This document shows positions 53,423 through 62,934 of a stretch of DNA of 64,000 nucleotides, in pieces (position 1 is the first letter of the stretch; the number at the start of each line of letters is the position of its first letter). This stretch comes from UBA4744 sp963718995 (GTDB taxonomy: Bacteria > Actinomycetota > Acidimicrobiia > Spongiisociales > UBA4744), in NCBI GenBank assembly GCA_963718995.1, contig CAVRAP010000013.1, forward strand, positions 1 through 64,000, given 5' to 3'. The position numbers and the translations under genes were made by a program. A model generated the notes under the pieces. It was not told the origin of the DNA. It did no database searches and worked only from the letters and a program-made list of their open reading frames with translations.

Positions 53423-54366
53423 GACGGCCATTGATCGTCGTAGCGCTCACTGTTGTGGCTCTGCTGGGTCAGGCGCTGCCCGCGCTGGCGACGGACCTCG
53501 GTGCGTATCTCGAACAAGCGGCGGCCTCTGAGTACTCGGGTGAGGTGTTCGTTGTTTGCGACACGCCCGACGGGACCGTTGCCCAGTTCGTCGAGGTCGC
53601 GAGGTCTGCCGGCGAGCTATGGGTGAGGACCAGCGGTAGCGAGACGGTCGCGGCCGACGGAGAGTTGTATCAACGAGCTGCGGACGGCACGGTGCAAGCT
53701 ATTCGAGTCGATAGCTCAAATGATTGGGAGATGAGCCCCAGGTATGCGGCAGTAGATGCAGGGCAAGCGACGGAGTTGGAACGACCGGTTCAGGTTGTCA
53801 AGGTGATGGAGGGCGAGGTCGAGAGAGTCACGCTGCACTTCGACGATGCCACCGGCGCCTTGCTTCGCTCCGAGGTGCGCAATGGGGATCGATCCTTGTA
53901 TTGCTCGAGTTCGTTCGTCTCCTTCAGTGGAGAACCCCCTTCGATCGACGCGTCGGTCCGGCAAACCACGCCGGAGGAAATCGAGGTCGTCGACTTCAAA
54001 GACATCGACGAAGAAGCGCTCCCGGCTCGCGTGGGAGGATTCGACCGGCTCGACGTCTATGAAGGGCCCGAGAGCTCCACGGTTGCTTACTACTCAGACG
54101 GCGTCTTTTCGTTTACGGTCATCGCGTCGCAGAGAACGGTCACCATCCCCGAGTTAGAGGAAGCGCCGGTCGCTGAGATCGCCGGACACAAATACCAGCG
54201 CCTCTTCCAACCGGGCCAAGTTGTGTACTCCTGGGAATCCCGGATTGGTGGGTATGCCCTCATTGGGGATCTGCCGATCGACCTGCAAGAGGCAGTACTC
54301 GGGGATCTTCCCAGCCCCGGCCGTCCCGGTTTCTTCGTGCGGTTGTGGCGCAGTTGGTTCGGATAG
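53419..54366 (+). CDS. MucB/RseB-like extracytoplasmic regulator
   Basis: The 315-residue protein has a signal peptide (RRPLIVVALTVVALLGQALP, cleavage near ALA-T) and a two-domain extracytoplasmic part. LGAYLEQAAASEYSGEVFV resembles the start of the RseB/LolA-like domain, followed by a smaller C-terminal domain. RseB shields the anti-sigma factor from proteolysis in the RpoE pathway. The tail is short, ending in FFVRLWRSWFG. No strong sequence motif defines it, so the call rests on its place in the sigma / anti-sigma operon plus layout. Confidence 0.65.
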   Translation: MRRPLIVVALTVVALLGQALPALATDLGAYLEQAAASEYSGEVFVVCDTPDGTVAQFVEVARSAGELWVRTSGSETVAADGELYQRAADGTVQAIRVDSSNDWEMSPRYAAVDAGQATELERPVQVVKVMEGEVERVTLHFDDATGALLRSEVRNGDRSLYCSSSFVSFSGEPPSIDASVRQTTPEEIEVVDFKDIDEEALPARVGGFDRLDVYEGPESSTVAYYSDGVFSFTVIASQRTVTIPELEEAPVAEIAGHKYQRLFQPGQVVYSWESRIGGYALIGDLPIDLQEAVLGDLPSPGRPGFFVRLWRSWFG

Positions 54367-54382
54367 ACCTCGGAGCGGAAAC

Positions 54383-54841
54383 CTACAGCTTGCTGAGTGC
54401 CTCCAGGTAGGCGTCCATTTCGCGGGCCACGCCCAAACTGCCGGAGTCGATGACCTCCCACACGACGCCGTCGGCGTCGAGGACGTAGGTCATTCGGTTG
54501 GCAACGCCCTTAGTTTCATTGAAGCTGCCGTAGGCGCGGGCCGTCTCCCCATGGGGCCAGAAGTCGGAGAGAATGGGAAACTCGAATCCCTGCTCCTCAG
54601 CCCACTTCTTGTGCACGAAGCGGGTGTCGCAGGATATGACCACAACATTGGCGTCGAGATCGTTCAGTTGAGTCAGGTTGTCTCGGATGGAACACAACTC
54701 CGCCTGGCAAATCCCGGAGAACGGAAAGGGAATGAAGACGACGAGCGTGTTGCGGCCTTCCAGTGAGGCGCGAGACACTTCGTTGGCGTCCTGATCCAAC
54801 AGCTCGAAATTGGGGGCGCGATCTCCAATGGTGGCCGACAT
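54383..54841 (-). CDS. AhpE-type peroxiredoxin
   Basis: 152 residues. The peroxidatic Cys45 lies in PFPFSGICQAELC with a second Cys at 50. The VVFIPFPFSG strand, the SCDTRFVHKKW stretch and the length match the AhpE / BCP-like class of one- or two-Cys peroxiredoxins, which remove hydroperoxides with thiol help. It is convergent with the RseB-like gene (about 17 bp). Start ATG 54841, preceded by AGGAGGTTCTTCACC. It lies 58 bp downstream of the SufR-like regulator, on the same strand, so it may be part of a redox-linked unit. Confidence 0.9.
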   Translation of the reverse strand: MSATIGDRAPNFELLDQDANEVSRASLEGRNTLVVFIPFPFSGICQAELCSIRDNLTQLNDLDANVVVISCDTRFVHKKWAEEQGFEFPILSDFWPHGETARAYGSFNETKGVANRMTYVLDADGVVWEVIDSGSLGVAREMDAYLEALSKL

Positions 54842-54899
54842 GGTGAAGAACCTCCTGGTTCAAAGTGGTCAATCTGACACTAGTGAGATTTCCGGTCGC

Positions 54900-55595
54900 C
54901 TAGACCGTCGTGATGCAGCCTTCGCCCCATGTCTCTTTGGGGGCGGTCACGGTGTCCGTGGCATGGTTGAGAGCCTCCATCAGACCGTTCACGATGCCAC
55001 GATCGAGAGAACACACGACCTCGGGATGGTCGAAGGCAGTCCGGCCAAACGGGCAGTGGCTCATCAGTAGCTGGCGGTTGTTGGTGTTGGTATCAACGGC
55101 AAAACCTACGTCGACCATCGCCTGTTGAACGGTGGCAAGCACTGAATCGAAACCAGCAGAGTCCGGCAGCTCAAGAGTGCCGGCCAATTCTACGCCGTAC
55201 TCCCGGCCGACCTCAGCGGCCATCTCTGCGGCCCGTTCCGGTTCGAGCCGTTGCACCACCCGAATGAGTAGATCGGCGAGCAAGTCGTAGCGACGGGCGG
55301 GAAACTGGAGTTCGATCTCCTTGTCCGTGGCCGTGTAACACTTGGCCGGCCGACCGGCCCCGGGTCCGTTCACGCCCTGAGGGCGCTTGGTGGTGGTTTC
55401 CAGATATCCCTCATCGGTGAGCCGGTCGAGATGGTGCCGGGCGACGTTGGGGTGAATGCTGAATTCGGCGGCAACCTGGGCGGCGGTCACGGGATCAGCC
55501 GATGCTCGAACCTTCAAGTAGATAGAGCGCCGGGTCGGGTCACCGAGCGTCGACGTCAGGTCGCTGAGGCTGCGCTCGAGTTGTCGTGTGTTCAT
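54900..55595 (-). CDS. SufR-like helix-turn-helix repressor with Cys-rich end
   Basis: The 231-residue protein has a winged-helix N-terminus (DPTRRSIYLKVRASADPVTA, HPNVARHHLDRLTDEGYLET). A C-terminal domain ends in HCPFGRTAFDHPEVVC and EGCITTV. That Cys pattern is typical of the iron-sulfur sensing end of SufR-type regulators of Suf operons. It is divergent from an Mrp/ApbC Fe-S carrier and upstream of a peroxiredoxin, which supports a role in iron-sulfur or redox control. No sufBCDS genes are in the window. Start ATG 55595; GTG 55625 would fall in the -10 region. Confidence 0.78.
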   Translation of the reverse strand: MNTRQLERSLSDLTSTLGDPTRRSIYLKVRASADPVTAAQVAAEFSIHPNVARHHLDRLTDEGYLETTTKRPQGVNGPGAGRPAKCYTATDKEIELQFPARRYDLLADLLIRVVQRLEPERAAEMAAEVGREYGVELAGTLELPDSAGFDSVLATVQQAMVDVGFAVDTNTNNRQLLMSHCPFGRTAFDHPEVVCSLDRGIVNGLMEALNHATDTVTAPKETWGEGCITTV

Positions 55596-55623
55596 ACGCT
55601 CGACTGGGTAGGCGGATGTCGTC

Positions 55624-55657
55624 ACTATAGTTTTGCGCGGGCTTTACACACCGTGTG
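55624..55657. promoter_or_regulatory. Divergent regulator/mrp promoter region with palindromes
   Basis: ACTATAGT (55624-55631) is a palindrome, so TATAGT can be read as a -10 on both strands, placing start sites for both genes. CACAC-C-GTGTG (55647-55657), an 11-base palindrome, lies between it and the mrp start and is a candidate operator. The binding protein is inferred to be the SufR-like regulator. Confidence 0.5.
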
Positions 55658-55670
55658 GTTAGGACGAAAG

Positions 55671-56762
55671 ATGGTCGACAAAGCAGCCGTTGAGACCCGG
55701 GTCGGGGTCGTCGAGGAGCCCGAGTTGGGCCGCTCCCTGGCACAGCTGGGCATGATCCGGTCTTTGAGTGTGACCCGCAAGGGTCAGGTTGGCGTTGAGG
55801 TGGCGATGCCGGTCCCCGGTTACGCCTCGGCCGACCCCGTCGCTCGTGAAATCGAACGAGCCGCGTCGGACGTCGAGGGTGTCACATCGGTCAACGTGAC
55901 CTTCGTCGAGATGGATGACGACGACCGCAAGCAGATGATGGATTACCTGCGTCCGGAACGTGGCATGACCCTGACCCGTCCCGGTTCGCCAACCCGGGTG
56001 GTGACCATCTCCAGTGGGAAAGGCGGCGTCGGCAAGTCTTCGATCACGGCGAATCTGGCGGTTGCCCTGTCACAACAAGGCTATTCAGTCGGAGTTATCG
56101 ACGCCGACGTCTGGGGGTTCTCCATCCCCAAGATGCTGGGCGCGACCCGGCCGCCGATGGTGATCGATGAGACCATCATTGCTCCCCGGGCGCATGGTGT
56201 GAAGGTCATTTCCATGGACTACTTCGTGCGTCCCGATCAGGCCGTCATCTGGCGCGGTCCGATGTTGCACAAGGCTCTCGAACAGTTTCTCTCCGATGTG
56301 TTTTGGGATGACCCCGACTTCCTCCTCATCGACATGCCTCCCGGCACGGGCGACGTAGCCATCTCCGTTTCGCAGTTCGTCCCCCGTGCCCAGGTCGTAG
56401 TGGTTACGACTCCGCAACCGACTGCGCAACGAGTGGCGAAGCGGGCCGCCCTGATGGCAGAAAAGGTCAACCAGGAAGTCATGGGTGTCGTCGAGAACAT
56501 GTCATGGTTCACGGGCGATGACGGAACCCGGTACGAGCTCTTCGGAGAAGGCGGCGGGGCCGCTCTGGCCGGCGAGCTCGGGGTTCCGTTGCTTGCCCGC
56601 ATTCCTTTCCTGTCGGCCATGCGAGCCGGGGCCGACGAAGGGCGGCCGCTGGCGTCGGTGGCTCCCGAAAGCGAAACGGCTCGAGCGTTCGATGAGCTGG
56701 CTCGAGGAGTGGTGGCCGCTCGGCCCCGGGTTCGCACGCATCCGGAGTTGGTCATCAAGTGA
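55671..56762 (+). CDS. mrp: Mrp/ApbC-type P-loop ATPase, iron-sulfur carrier
   Basis: The 363-residue protein has a DUF59/MIP18 N-terminal domain (residues 1-100) and a P-loop ATPase domain with ISSGKGGVGKSSITANLA. DADVWGFSIPKMLGA and LLIDMPPGTGDVAISVSQF follow. The CxxC metal-binding motif of classic ApbC proteins is missing; the region reads ENMSWFTGDDGTRYELFG. Actinobacterial Mrp proteins commonly lack it. It delivers or carries Fe-S clusters in related systems. Start ATG 55671. It overlaps by GTGA the membrane gene downstream. Confidence 0.92.
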   Translation: MVDKAAVETRVGVVEEPELGRSLAQLGMIRSLSVTRKGQVGVEVAMPVPGYASADPVAREIERAASDVEGVTSVNVTFVEMDDDDRKQMMDYLRPERGMTLTRPGSPTRVVTISSGKGGVGKSSITANLAVALSQQGYSVGVIDADVWGFSIPKMLGATRPPMVIDETIIAPRAHGVKVISMDYFVRPDQAVIWRGPMLHKALEQFLSDVFWDDPDFLLIDMPPGTGDVAISVSQFVPRAQVVVVTTPQPTAQRVAKRAALMAEKVNQEVMGVVENMSWFTGDDGTRYELFGEGGGAALAGELGVPLLARIPFLSAMRAGADEGRPLASVAPESETARAFDELARGVVAARPRVRTHPELVIK

Positions 56763-57655
56763 CGACCTCCCTCCTTCGGGCCCGTCCCCGTCGGGCGGAT
56801 CCGCCCGACCCTTCCACGGGTCTTCCCCGGCGGTTCGTGCGTGGAACCCTCTTCTGGCTATTTGGCCTATCGGCGTCGATCCTGATTGGATCGCTCTGGG
56901 GTAGCTCGGTGACCGGAAACCGGTCCGTTGTTGCAGATGTCATCGGTGAATTGGCGGCGGAAGAGATAGCCCAGGAACGCCTGGCCGGTTGGGTGATCGA
57001 CGGGTTGAGGTCGGTAGGTGTGATCGTTCCCGACGATGCACGGGTGGCAGATCGGATACTGACGATGCCGGAGACGGAGCAGGCCATGCGCAACCTCACC
57101 GTGCAACTCGTCGATGCAGCATTCGCACCGGTTGGGGCCACTGCGGTTGTGGATCCGGCGACGGCGCTCCTGCCGGCCGTCCCCGCCCTCACGCAGGTTC
57201 TGGTTAACGAAGGGATCGTGGCGGGGGAGGGCAACGTCGCAGAACTCGTTTCGAGCATTGAACCGATCCCCCTAGACGGGATCGGAGAATTCCGGATGAC
57301 TTCGGCGGCAACCAGAGCCTCAACCGCTTTCAGCCTGGCAGCTGCGTCGGCGGGCGTAGCCATGGTGTTGTTCGGTGTCGGCGCCGTGCTCGCCAGCCCC
57401 GACCGGGTGGCTGCCGTTCGCAACCTGGCCTACCGACTGATGTTGACGTCTTTGTCGTTGGCCGTCATGTTGCGGCTCGGCTCATGGATCGCCGACCCGC
57501 GCGGCGGTGCGACACCGCTCGGGGCGGGGGTATCAACCCTTCTTGGCAGCAACACGTACGTCCCTCTCGCGATGGCAGGAGCAGCGGCGCTCGTCTCGGT
57601 GCAGGTGCGAAGAAGGTCGGGCGGTCACCGACCAAAGCGATCGAGCGCCCGATAG
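56759..57655 (+). CDS. Membrane protein of unknown function
   Basis: 298 residues with helices near 30-50 (TLFWLFGLSASILIGSLWG), 193-213 (FSLAAASAGVAMVLFGVGAV), 228-245 and 270-285. The region between the first two helices (about 55-190) is predicted extracytoplasmic and has no recognised domain. It is rich in Val, Ala, Asp and Glu. It is translationally coupled to mrp (GTGA). I do not recognise the family, and a link to iron-sulfur metabolism is not shown. Its stop overlaps the end of the convergent FAD oxidase gene by 31 bases. Confidence 0.7.
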   Translation: MTTSLLRARPRRADPPDPSTGLPRRFVRGTLFWLFGLSASILIGSLWGSSVTGNRSVVADVIGELAAEEIAQERLAGWVIDGLRSVGVIVPDDARVADRILTMPETEQAMRNLTVQLVDAAFAPVGATAVVDPATALLPAVPALTQVLVNEGIVAGEGNVAELVSSIEPIPLDGIGEFRMTSAATRASTAFSLAAASAGVAMVLFGVGAVLASPDRVAAVRNLAYRLMLTSLSLAVMLRLGSWIADPRGGATPLGAGVSTLLGSNTYVPLAMAGAAALVSVQVRRRSGGHRPKRSSAR

Positions 57656-58899
57656 CCGAACGCAGCCAGGGGCAGGAACCAGGGGTTGGTTCGGTAGAAC
57701 CATCGGGTCGGATGAGCAATCTCGGCGAAAGGACTGCGTTCGAGTTCACCCGTCATGAGCATGCCGACATCGTTGCCAAGATGAGGTGGCGAGGGGCACA
57801 CCGTGTCCCCCGTATCCCATCGCATACCAGACTCCGTCCCGCTGGCCGATGTGCGGAAGGAGGTCGAACGTGACCCCCAACTTGCCGCCCCATACGTGAG
57901 TTACTTCGTACGGTTGTATCTGCGGGAAGAACTCCGTCAGACGGGAACTCAGTTCGCGAGCGCTGTCCGCCGGGTCGAGGTCTGTTTGCAGGTTGCGCCT
58001 GCCGCCCATCAAGAGCCGGTTGTCCGGGGTACGGCGGAAGTAGTTGAGCAGGCGACGAGCCGTCCACACCATCCGGTTGCCGGGCAGCAACTCCTCGGCC
58101 AGCGCGGTTGGGAGTGGCTCGGTCACGACCGAGTAGCTCCCGATCGGGACGACCCTGCGTCTGATCGAAGGGAAGAGGGTCCCGGTGTAACCGTTGGTCG
58201 CGACGAGGATTCGACCGGCCCGGATGTGACCCCGCGACGTCGAAACGGTGAAGTTTCCCGCCCTGTTTCTCGACGCCGGTCACTTCGGCACTCTCGACCA
58301 AAACGGCCCCGGCTCGGGAAGCGGCCCCGAGCTAGACCGAACGTGTACTTGGCGGGGTGTAGACCAGCGCTCACGTTCTCAATGAGCGCCATGGAGAACC
58401 GGGGGCTCCCGATGACCTCTCCAAGCCGGTCGCGCGGTACGTACTCGATGGGAAAGCCGAGGTCTTTGGTGGCCCACGCTGCGTACGCAGCGAGCACCCG
58501 GTCGTCGCGGCGGGTGAAACCTAGTTCGGCGGAGCCCGGGCGCGTGAAATCGCAGGAGATGGCCTCTTCGGTGATGGTCTCTTCGATGCGGTCGATGGCG
58601 ACGTTGGAGGCATCCCACAGTTCGCGGCCCAGCCGGTCTCCAAAGCGTTTGATGACAACGTCCGGCGCAGCCTTCAGCCCGTAGATAGCCATGCCCCCAT
58701 TCCTGGCGCTGGCTCCATCGCCGAACTGCAAGGCTTCTGTCACCACCGTTTCGATTCCTGCCCGGGCAAGCCGCCGGGCAGCCGTCAACCCGGTGATGCC
58801 ACCGCCGATGACGAGCACATCGGTGCGGTTGGGAAGGTCCCCGGCCGGCAGGGCGGCAGGGCGGGGGTAGTCGTCGGTCCAGAAACAGCTCGTCTTCAC
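57625..58899 (-). CDS. FAD-dependent amine oxidase (PuuB-like), frameshifted
   Basis: A D-amino-acid-oxidase-fold flavoprotein of about 420 residues. It begins near GTG 58899 (overlapping the aminotransferase stop by GTGA), with DVLVIGGGITGLTAARRLA as the FAD site. LHPAKYTFGLA in the middle and MGYGGHGVPLAT in the C-terminal part match gamma-glutamylputrescine oxidase-like enzymes. The frame breaks at about 58335 (one missing G in a G run), 58258 (an extra A) and 57785. Reading through them gives a continuous family-like protein ending at 57625. Substrate, probably an amine, is inferred from the divergent pot operon. Confidence 0.8.
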
Positions 58900-60143
58900 A
58901 CTTCGACCGCGTCGAGCCCTGCAGAAAACGACGCGACCATTTCGTCGATCTGTTCTGTCGTGATGATGAGCGGCGGAGAGACCTGCAGACCACCGCCTCC
59001 TACTGCGCGGGTGATGGCTCCCGCCTCCCGGATGGCTCGAAAGGCCCGGGCGGGCAGACCCGGATCGGTCTCGATGGCTTCCGGATCGATCTGCACCGCT
59101 GCGAGGACCCCGAGCCCCGACCGGATCTCCGTAACTAACCGATGCCCGGTCAACGGAGCCAACGCAGCGGTCAATGCCGATTCGAGCTGCAGAGCCCGAG
59201 CCGGGAGGTCTTCTCGTTGGATGATGTCGAAGTTGGCGATTCCTGCGGCAGCTGCTGCCGAGTGGCCCGAATAGGTATAACCGTGTCGCCACATAACGCC
59301 GCCCTGCCAGAACGGCTCGGCGATCCAGGGGGCAACGATCAACCCGCCGAGCGGCAGGTATCCCGAAGTTGCTCCCTTGGCAAAAGTCACCAGGTCAGGT
59401 TCGAGGTCGAATCGGTTCGAGGCGAACCAATCTCCCACCCGTCCGAATCCGGTCACGACTTCGTCGGCAATGAAGAGTGCCCCTGCGTCCCGAACGGCGG
59501 ACCGAACCCCGGTCAAGTAGCCGTCTGGCGGAACGCGGACCCCGCCTGCTCCGACGACCGGCTCGCAGAAGATCCCGGCGATCCGCTCCGGGCCGGCTTG
59601 TTCGATCACTTTCTCAACGGCCTCGACGGAATCCCAGGGGACGACGACCACGTCTCCGACCAGATCTCCGTAGCCATCCCGGTTGGGTGCGATACCCGCC
59701 AGGCTGGTGCCGTAAGCGTGGGTGCCGTGGTAGCCCCACTCGCGGGTGATGAATACGGTCCGCTCTGGTTGGCCGATCAGGTGGAAGTAGCGCCGGGCCA
59801 GCTTGGCTGCACTATCAACTGAATCCGAGCCACCGCTGGTGAGGAAGACCTTGCTGCCGGGTACCGGTGCAACGGAAGCGATCTTCTCGCAGAGTTCGAT
59901 CACCGGGCGCGAAACGAAATCGCCGAACGTGTGATAGGCGTGCAGTTTTTCCATCTGGGCGGCGACGGCGGCGACGATTTCCTGGCGGCCATATCCCACG
60001 TTGCAGTACCAGAGGCTGGCCGTGGCGTCCAGATACCTCCGGCCCTGCTCGTCGAATACGTAGATGCCTTCCCCCCGATCGATGACCACCTCGTGACCGT
60101 CGACTGCTGCCATGTCTGCGAATGGATGCCAGAAAGCGCTCAT
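58896..60143 (-). CDS. Class III PLP aminotransferase, putrescine/omega-amino acid type
   Basis: The 415-residue aminotransferase starts ATG 60143. Residues MSAFWHPFADMAAVDGHE lead to TASLWYCNVGYGR. The PLP Lys lies in TFAKGATSGYLPLGG; DEVVTGFGRVGDWF carries the cofactor Asp. MWRHGYTYSGHSAAAA is the substrate-end His/Thr region. It is close to putrescine-pyruvate and beta-alanine-type omega-transaminases such as SpuC. Together with the FAD oxidase it could convert polyamines to aldehydes and onward. It is divergent from the amidohydrolase-pot operon. Confidence 0.88.
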   Translation of the reverse strand: MSAFWHPFADMAAVDGHEVVIDRGEGIYVFDEQGRRYLDATASLWYCNVGYGRQEIVAAVAAQMEKLHAYHTFGDFVSRPVIELCEKIASVAPVPGSKVFLTSGGSDSVDSAAKLARRYFHLIGQPERTVFITREWGYHGTHAYGTSLAGIAPNRDGYGDLVGDVVVVPWDSVEAVEKVIEQAGPERIAGIFCEPVVGAGGVRVPPDGYLTGVRSAVRDAGALFIADEVVTGFGRVGDWFASNRFDLEPDLVTFAKGATSGYLPLGGLIVAPWIAEPFWQGGVMWRHGYTYSGHSAAAAAGIANFDIIQREDLPARALQLESALTAALAPLTGHRLVTEIRSGLGVLAAVQIDPEAIETDPGLPARAFRAIREAGAITRAVGGGGLQVSPPLIITTEQIDEMVASFSAGLDAVEV

Positions 60144-60224
60144 GTCGGGGACTCTACCTGGTGCTTCCGGTCCCGTGTGGCGGCCGCCCGGGTGGGATCA
60201 CTACCCTGCGCTGCGGAGGTGAGC

Positions 60225-61865
60225 TTGGCTGATTTGGTGTTGCGGAATGGGGTTGTTTTCACGGTCGACGCCGCTCGCAGCTGGGCCACGGGAGTGGCTG
60301 TCGACGACGGCAGAATCGTGGCCGTTGCGCGGGATGACCGGCAGCTGGAGGAGTGGGTCGAGCCTTCCACCGATGTTGTGGACCTCCACGGCCGGTTGGT
60401 GCTTCCCGGGTTTCAGGATGCGCACATTCACCCTCCGACCGCCGGTCTCGGGCTCGTGCGGTGCAATCTTCACGAAAGCAATGATCGGGCTTCCTACCTG
60501 GAGACGATTGCCTCCTACGCCGCGCAGCACCAGGACGAGCGGTGGGTGTTGGGCGGCGGGTGGGCAATGGACGCCTTCCCCGGTGGTACGCCAACCCGCC
60601 AGGATCTTGACCGTATCGTTCCCGATCGACCGGTGTTCCTGGTCAATCGCGACGGTCACGGTGCGTGGGTCAACAGCCGGGCTCTGGACGAAGCCGGTAT
60701 TCACGCTGGTACGGCAGACCCACCCGACGGCCGCATCGAGAGGGAAGCAGATGGAACGCCGGCCGGGACCCTCCAGGAGGGGGCGATGGGGTTGGTCGGC
60801 CGCCTAGTGCCGCCGGACACGGTGTCCGACTATGCGCGAGGCCTGAAAGTCGCCCAGGATTACCTTCTGTCCCTTGGCATAACCGCATGGCAGGACGCCG
60901 ATGTGACCCCACAGACCGAGGAGGCCTACCGGTCGCTGGCCGGCAAGGGCGAGTTGATTGCGCGGGTGGTCGGGGCGCTGTGGTGGGAGCGCTCTGGCGG
61001 CGAGGAGCAGATCGAAAGCCTGATAGCTCGCCGGGATCGGGGTGGGGTCGGTCGTTTTCGACCCACATCGGTCAAGATGATGCTGGACGGCGTTGCGGAG
61101 AATTTCACCGCCTCGATGCTTGATCCGTATCTCGGTCCGGATGGGCAGGTGACTGCCAATCGAGGTATCGACTTCATCGACCCGGAGATGCTCCCCCGAT
61201 ACGTCACCCAGCTCGATGCCGCCGGATTCCAGGTGCACTTCCATGCCATCGGCGACCGGGCGGTCCGCAATGCGCTCGATGCGGTAGAGGCAGCCCGTCT
61301 GGCCAACGGATGGAGTGACGCCCGCCATCACATTTCTCACATTCAGGTGATTGCGACGGAGGATCTTCCGCGGTTTCGCACGTTAGGCGTGGTTGCCAAC
61401 GGTCAACCTTTCTGGGCCTGCTACGAGGGTTACCAGACCGAATTGACGATTCCCTACTTCGGCCCTGAACGTGCGGCCCGGCAATACCCGTTCCGGAGTC
61501 TGCTCCGGCACGGGGCCACGTTGGCTTTTGGCAGTGACTGGTCCGTGTCGACACCCAATCCGCTCCTCGAGATCGAGACGGCGGTGCGGCGTATCTCTCC
61601 CGAGAACCGGCAAGAAAGTTCTTTCTATCCGGACGAAAGGGTTTCTGTGGCCGACGCGGTCGCAGCTTTCACCGCCGGTTCGGCCTATGTCAATCATCTC
61701 GACAATGAGACCGGGTCGATCGAGAAGGGCAAAGCCGCTGATCTGGTGGTCCTCGATCGGAATATATTCGAGTGCGAATCAATTGGCGATGCGGCCGTCA
61801 TGATGACCATCGTCGACGGTAAAGTCGCCTTCCCTGCAAACAGTGGTGAAGCCCGGGAGGGGTGA
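60225..61865 (+). CDS. Amidohydrolase (YtcJ-like)
   Basis: A 546-residue metal-dependent hydrolase of the YtcJ/AepA branch of amidohydrolases. LPGFQDAHIHPPTAG has the first two His ligands; the later ligands are HFHAIGDRAVRNAL, HISHIQVI and the Asp in AFGSDWSVS. Enzymes of this branch hydrolyse amide or imide bonds of varied small molecules. The best start is TTG 60225, 5 bases after GGAGGTGA; GTG 60219 has no such site. It runs directly into potA with no gap, so it is part of the transport operon. Confidence 0.88.
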   Translation: MADLVLRNGVVFTVDAARSWATGVAVDDGRIVAVARDDRQLEEWVEPSTDVVDLHGRLVLPGFQDAHIHPPTAGLGLVRCNLHESNDRASYLETIASYAAQHQDERWVLGGGWAMDAFPGGTPTRQDLDRIVPDRPVFLVNRDGHGAWVNSRALDEAGIHAGTADPPDGRIEREADGTPAGTLQEGAMGLVGRLVPPDTVSDYARGLKVAQDYLLSLGITAWQDADVTPQTEEAYRSLAGKGELIARVVGALWWERSGGEEQIESLIARRDRGGVGRFRPTSVKMMLDGVAENFTASMLDPYLGPDGQVTANRGIDFIDPEMLPRYVTQLDAAGFQVHFHAIGDRAVRNALDAVEAARLANGWSDARHHISHIQVIATEDLPRFRTLGVVANGQPFWACYEGYQTELTIPYFGPERAARQYPFRSLLRHGATLAFGSDWSVSTPNPLLEIETAVRRISPENRQESSFYPDERVSVADAVAAFTAGSAYVNHLDNETGSIEKGKAADLVVLDRNIFECESIGDAAVMMTIVDGKVAFPANSGEAREG

Positions 61866-62934
61866 GTGGCAGATCCTGCGGTTGAACTCAGCGGAATCTC
61901 AAAGCGTTTCGATGATGTCATTGCGGTCGATCACCTGGATTTGCAGATCCACGACGGGGAGTTCTTCTCCCTGCTTGGCCCGTCCGGCTGCGGGAAGACG
62001 ACCACGCTTCGGATGATGGCGGGTCTCGAGTATCCAACCGAGGGCAGCATTCGCATCTACGGCGAGGAGATGGGCCTCCGGCCCCCAAACAAGCGGCCTA
62101 TCAACACGGTTTTCCAGTCGTATGCGTTGTTCCCGCACATGTCCGTCGCCGGGAACGTTGCCTTCGGCCTCGAGATGCAGAAGGTTGAGGAGGAGGAGAT
62201 CAAGGCCCGGGTGGGCAACGCCATCGATCTCGTTCGATCTGACGGGCATGGAGAACCGGAAGCCCTCGCAGCTTTCCGGGGGTCAGCAACAGCGCGTCGC
62301 GTTGGCCCGGGCGCTCGTGAACCGGCCGAAGGTACTGTTGCTCGACGAGCCGCTCGGCGCCCTTGACTTGAAGCTCCGCCAGGCCATGCAGTTGGAGCTC
62401 AAGGAACTTCAGGAGCGGGTCGGGATCACCTTCGTCTATGTGACGCACGACCAGGAAGAAGCCCTCACGATGTCCGATCGGATCGGCGTCATGAACAACG
62501 GTCTCCTCCTGCAGGTCGGTTCGCCCGAACAGATCTATGAACACCCGGAAACACGTTTTGTGGCCGACTTCATCGGCGAGACAACCTTTGTGAACGGGGT
62601 GGTGGCCGACGACGGATTGGTGAGGCTCCCCGACGGCAGCACGGTCAATACCCTCACCGATGCCCCACCCGGGTCTACGGTCACGCTCGCTCTGCGACCC
62701 GAGCGCCTGTTCCTCTTCCCCCGGGACGAACCGGCGCAGCTTCCCGGCAACGTGCTCAACGGAACGGTCACCCGTCGCATCTACCTGGGCAACTCCCTCT
62801 TCTATGAGGTCGACCTCGGCTTCGCCTCGTTGCGGGTTCGCCATGAGAACACCCTCGGCGCTCACACTTTTACTGCCGGCGATCAGGTCCTGGTGCAATG
62901 GGAACCGGGATCCTCGAAGGCTCTGGCTGAATGA
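61866..62934 (+). CDS. potA: Spermidine/putrescine-type ABC transporter ATP-binding protein, one frameshift
   Basis: PotA energises uptake of polyamines. The N-terminal part has the Walker A LLGPSGCGKTTTLRMM, Q-loop NTVFQSYALFPHM, and the C-terminal part has LSGGQQQRVALARALV and VLLLDEPLGALD with the H-loop YVTHDQEEAL. A single extra T at 62238 (CGA-T-CTG) shifts the frame before LTGMENRKPS. The total length of 1069 bases is exactly one over a multiple of three. Without it the protein is about 355 residues, normal for PotA with its TOBE-like end. GTG 61866 begins at the amidohydrolase stop. It overlaps potB by ATGA. Confidence 0.92.
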
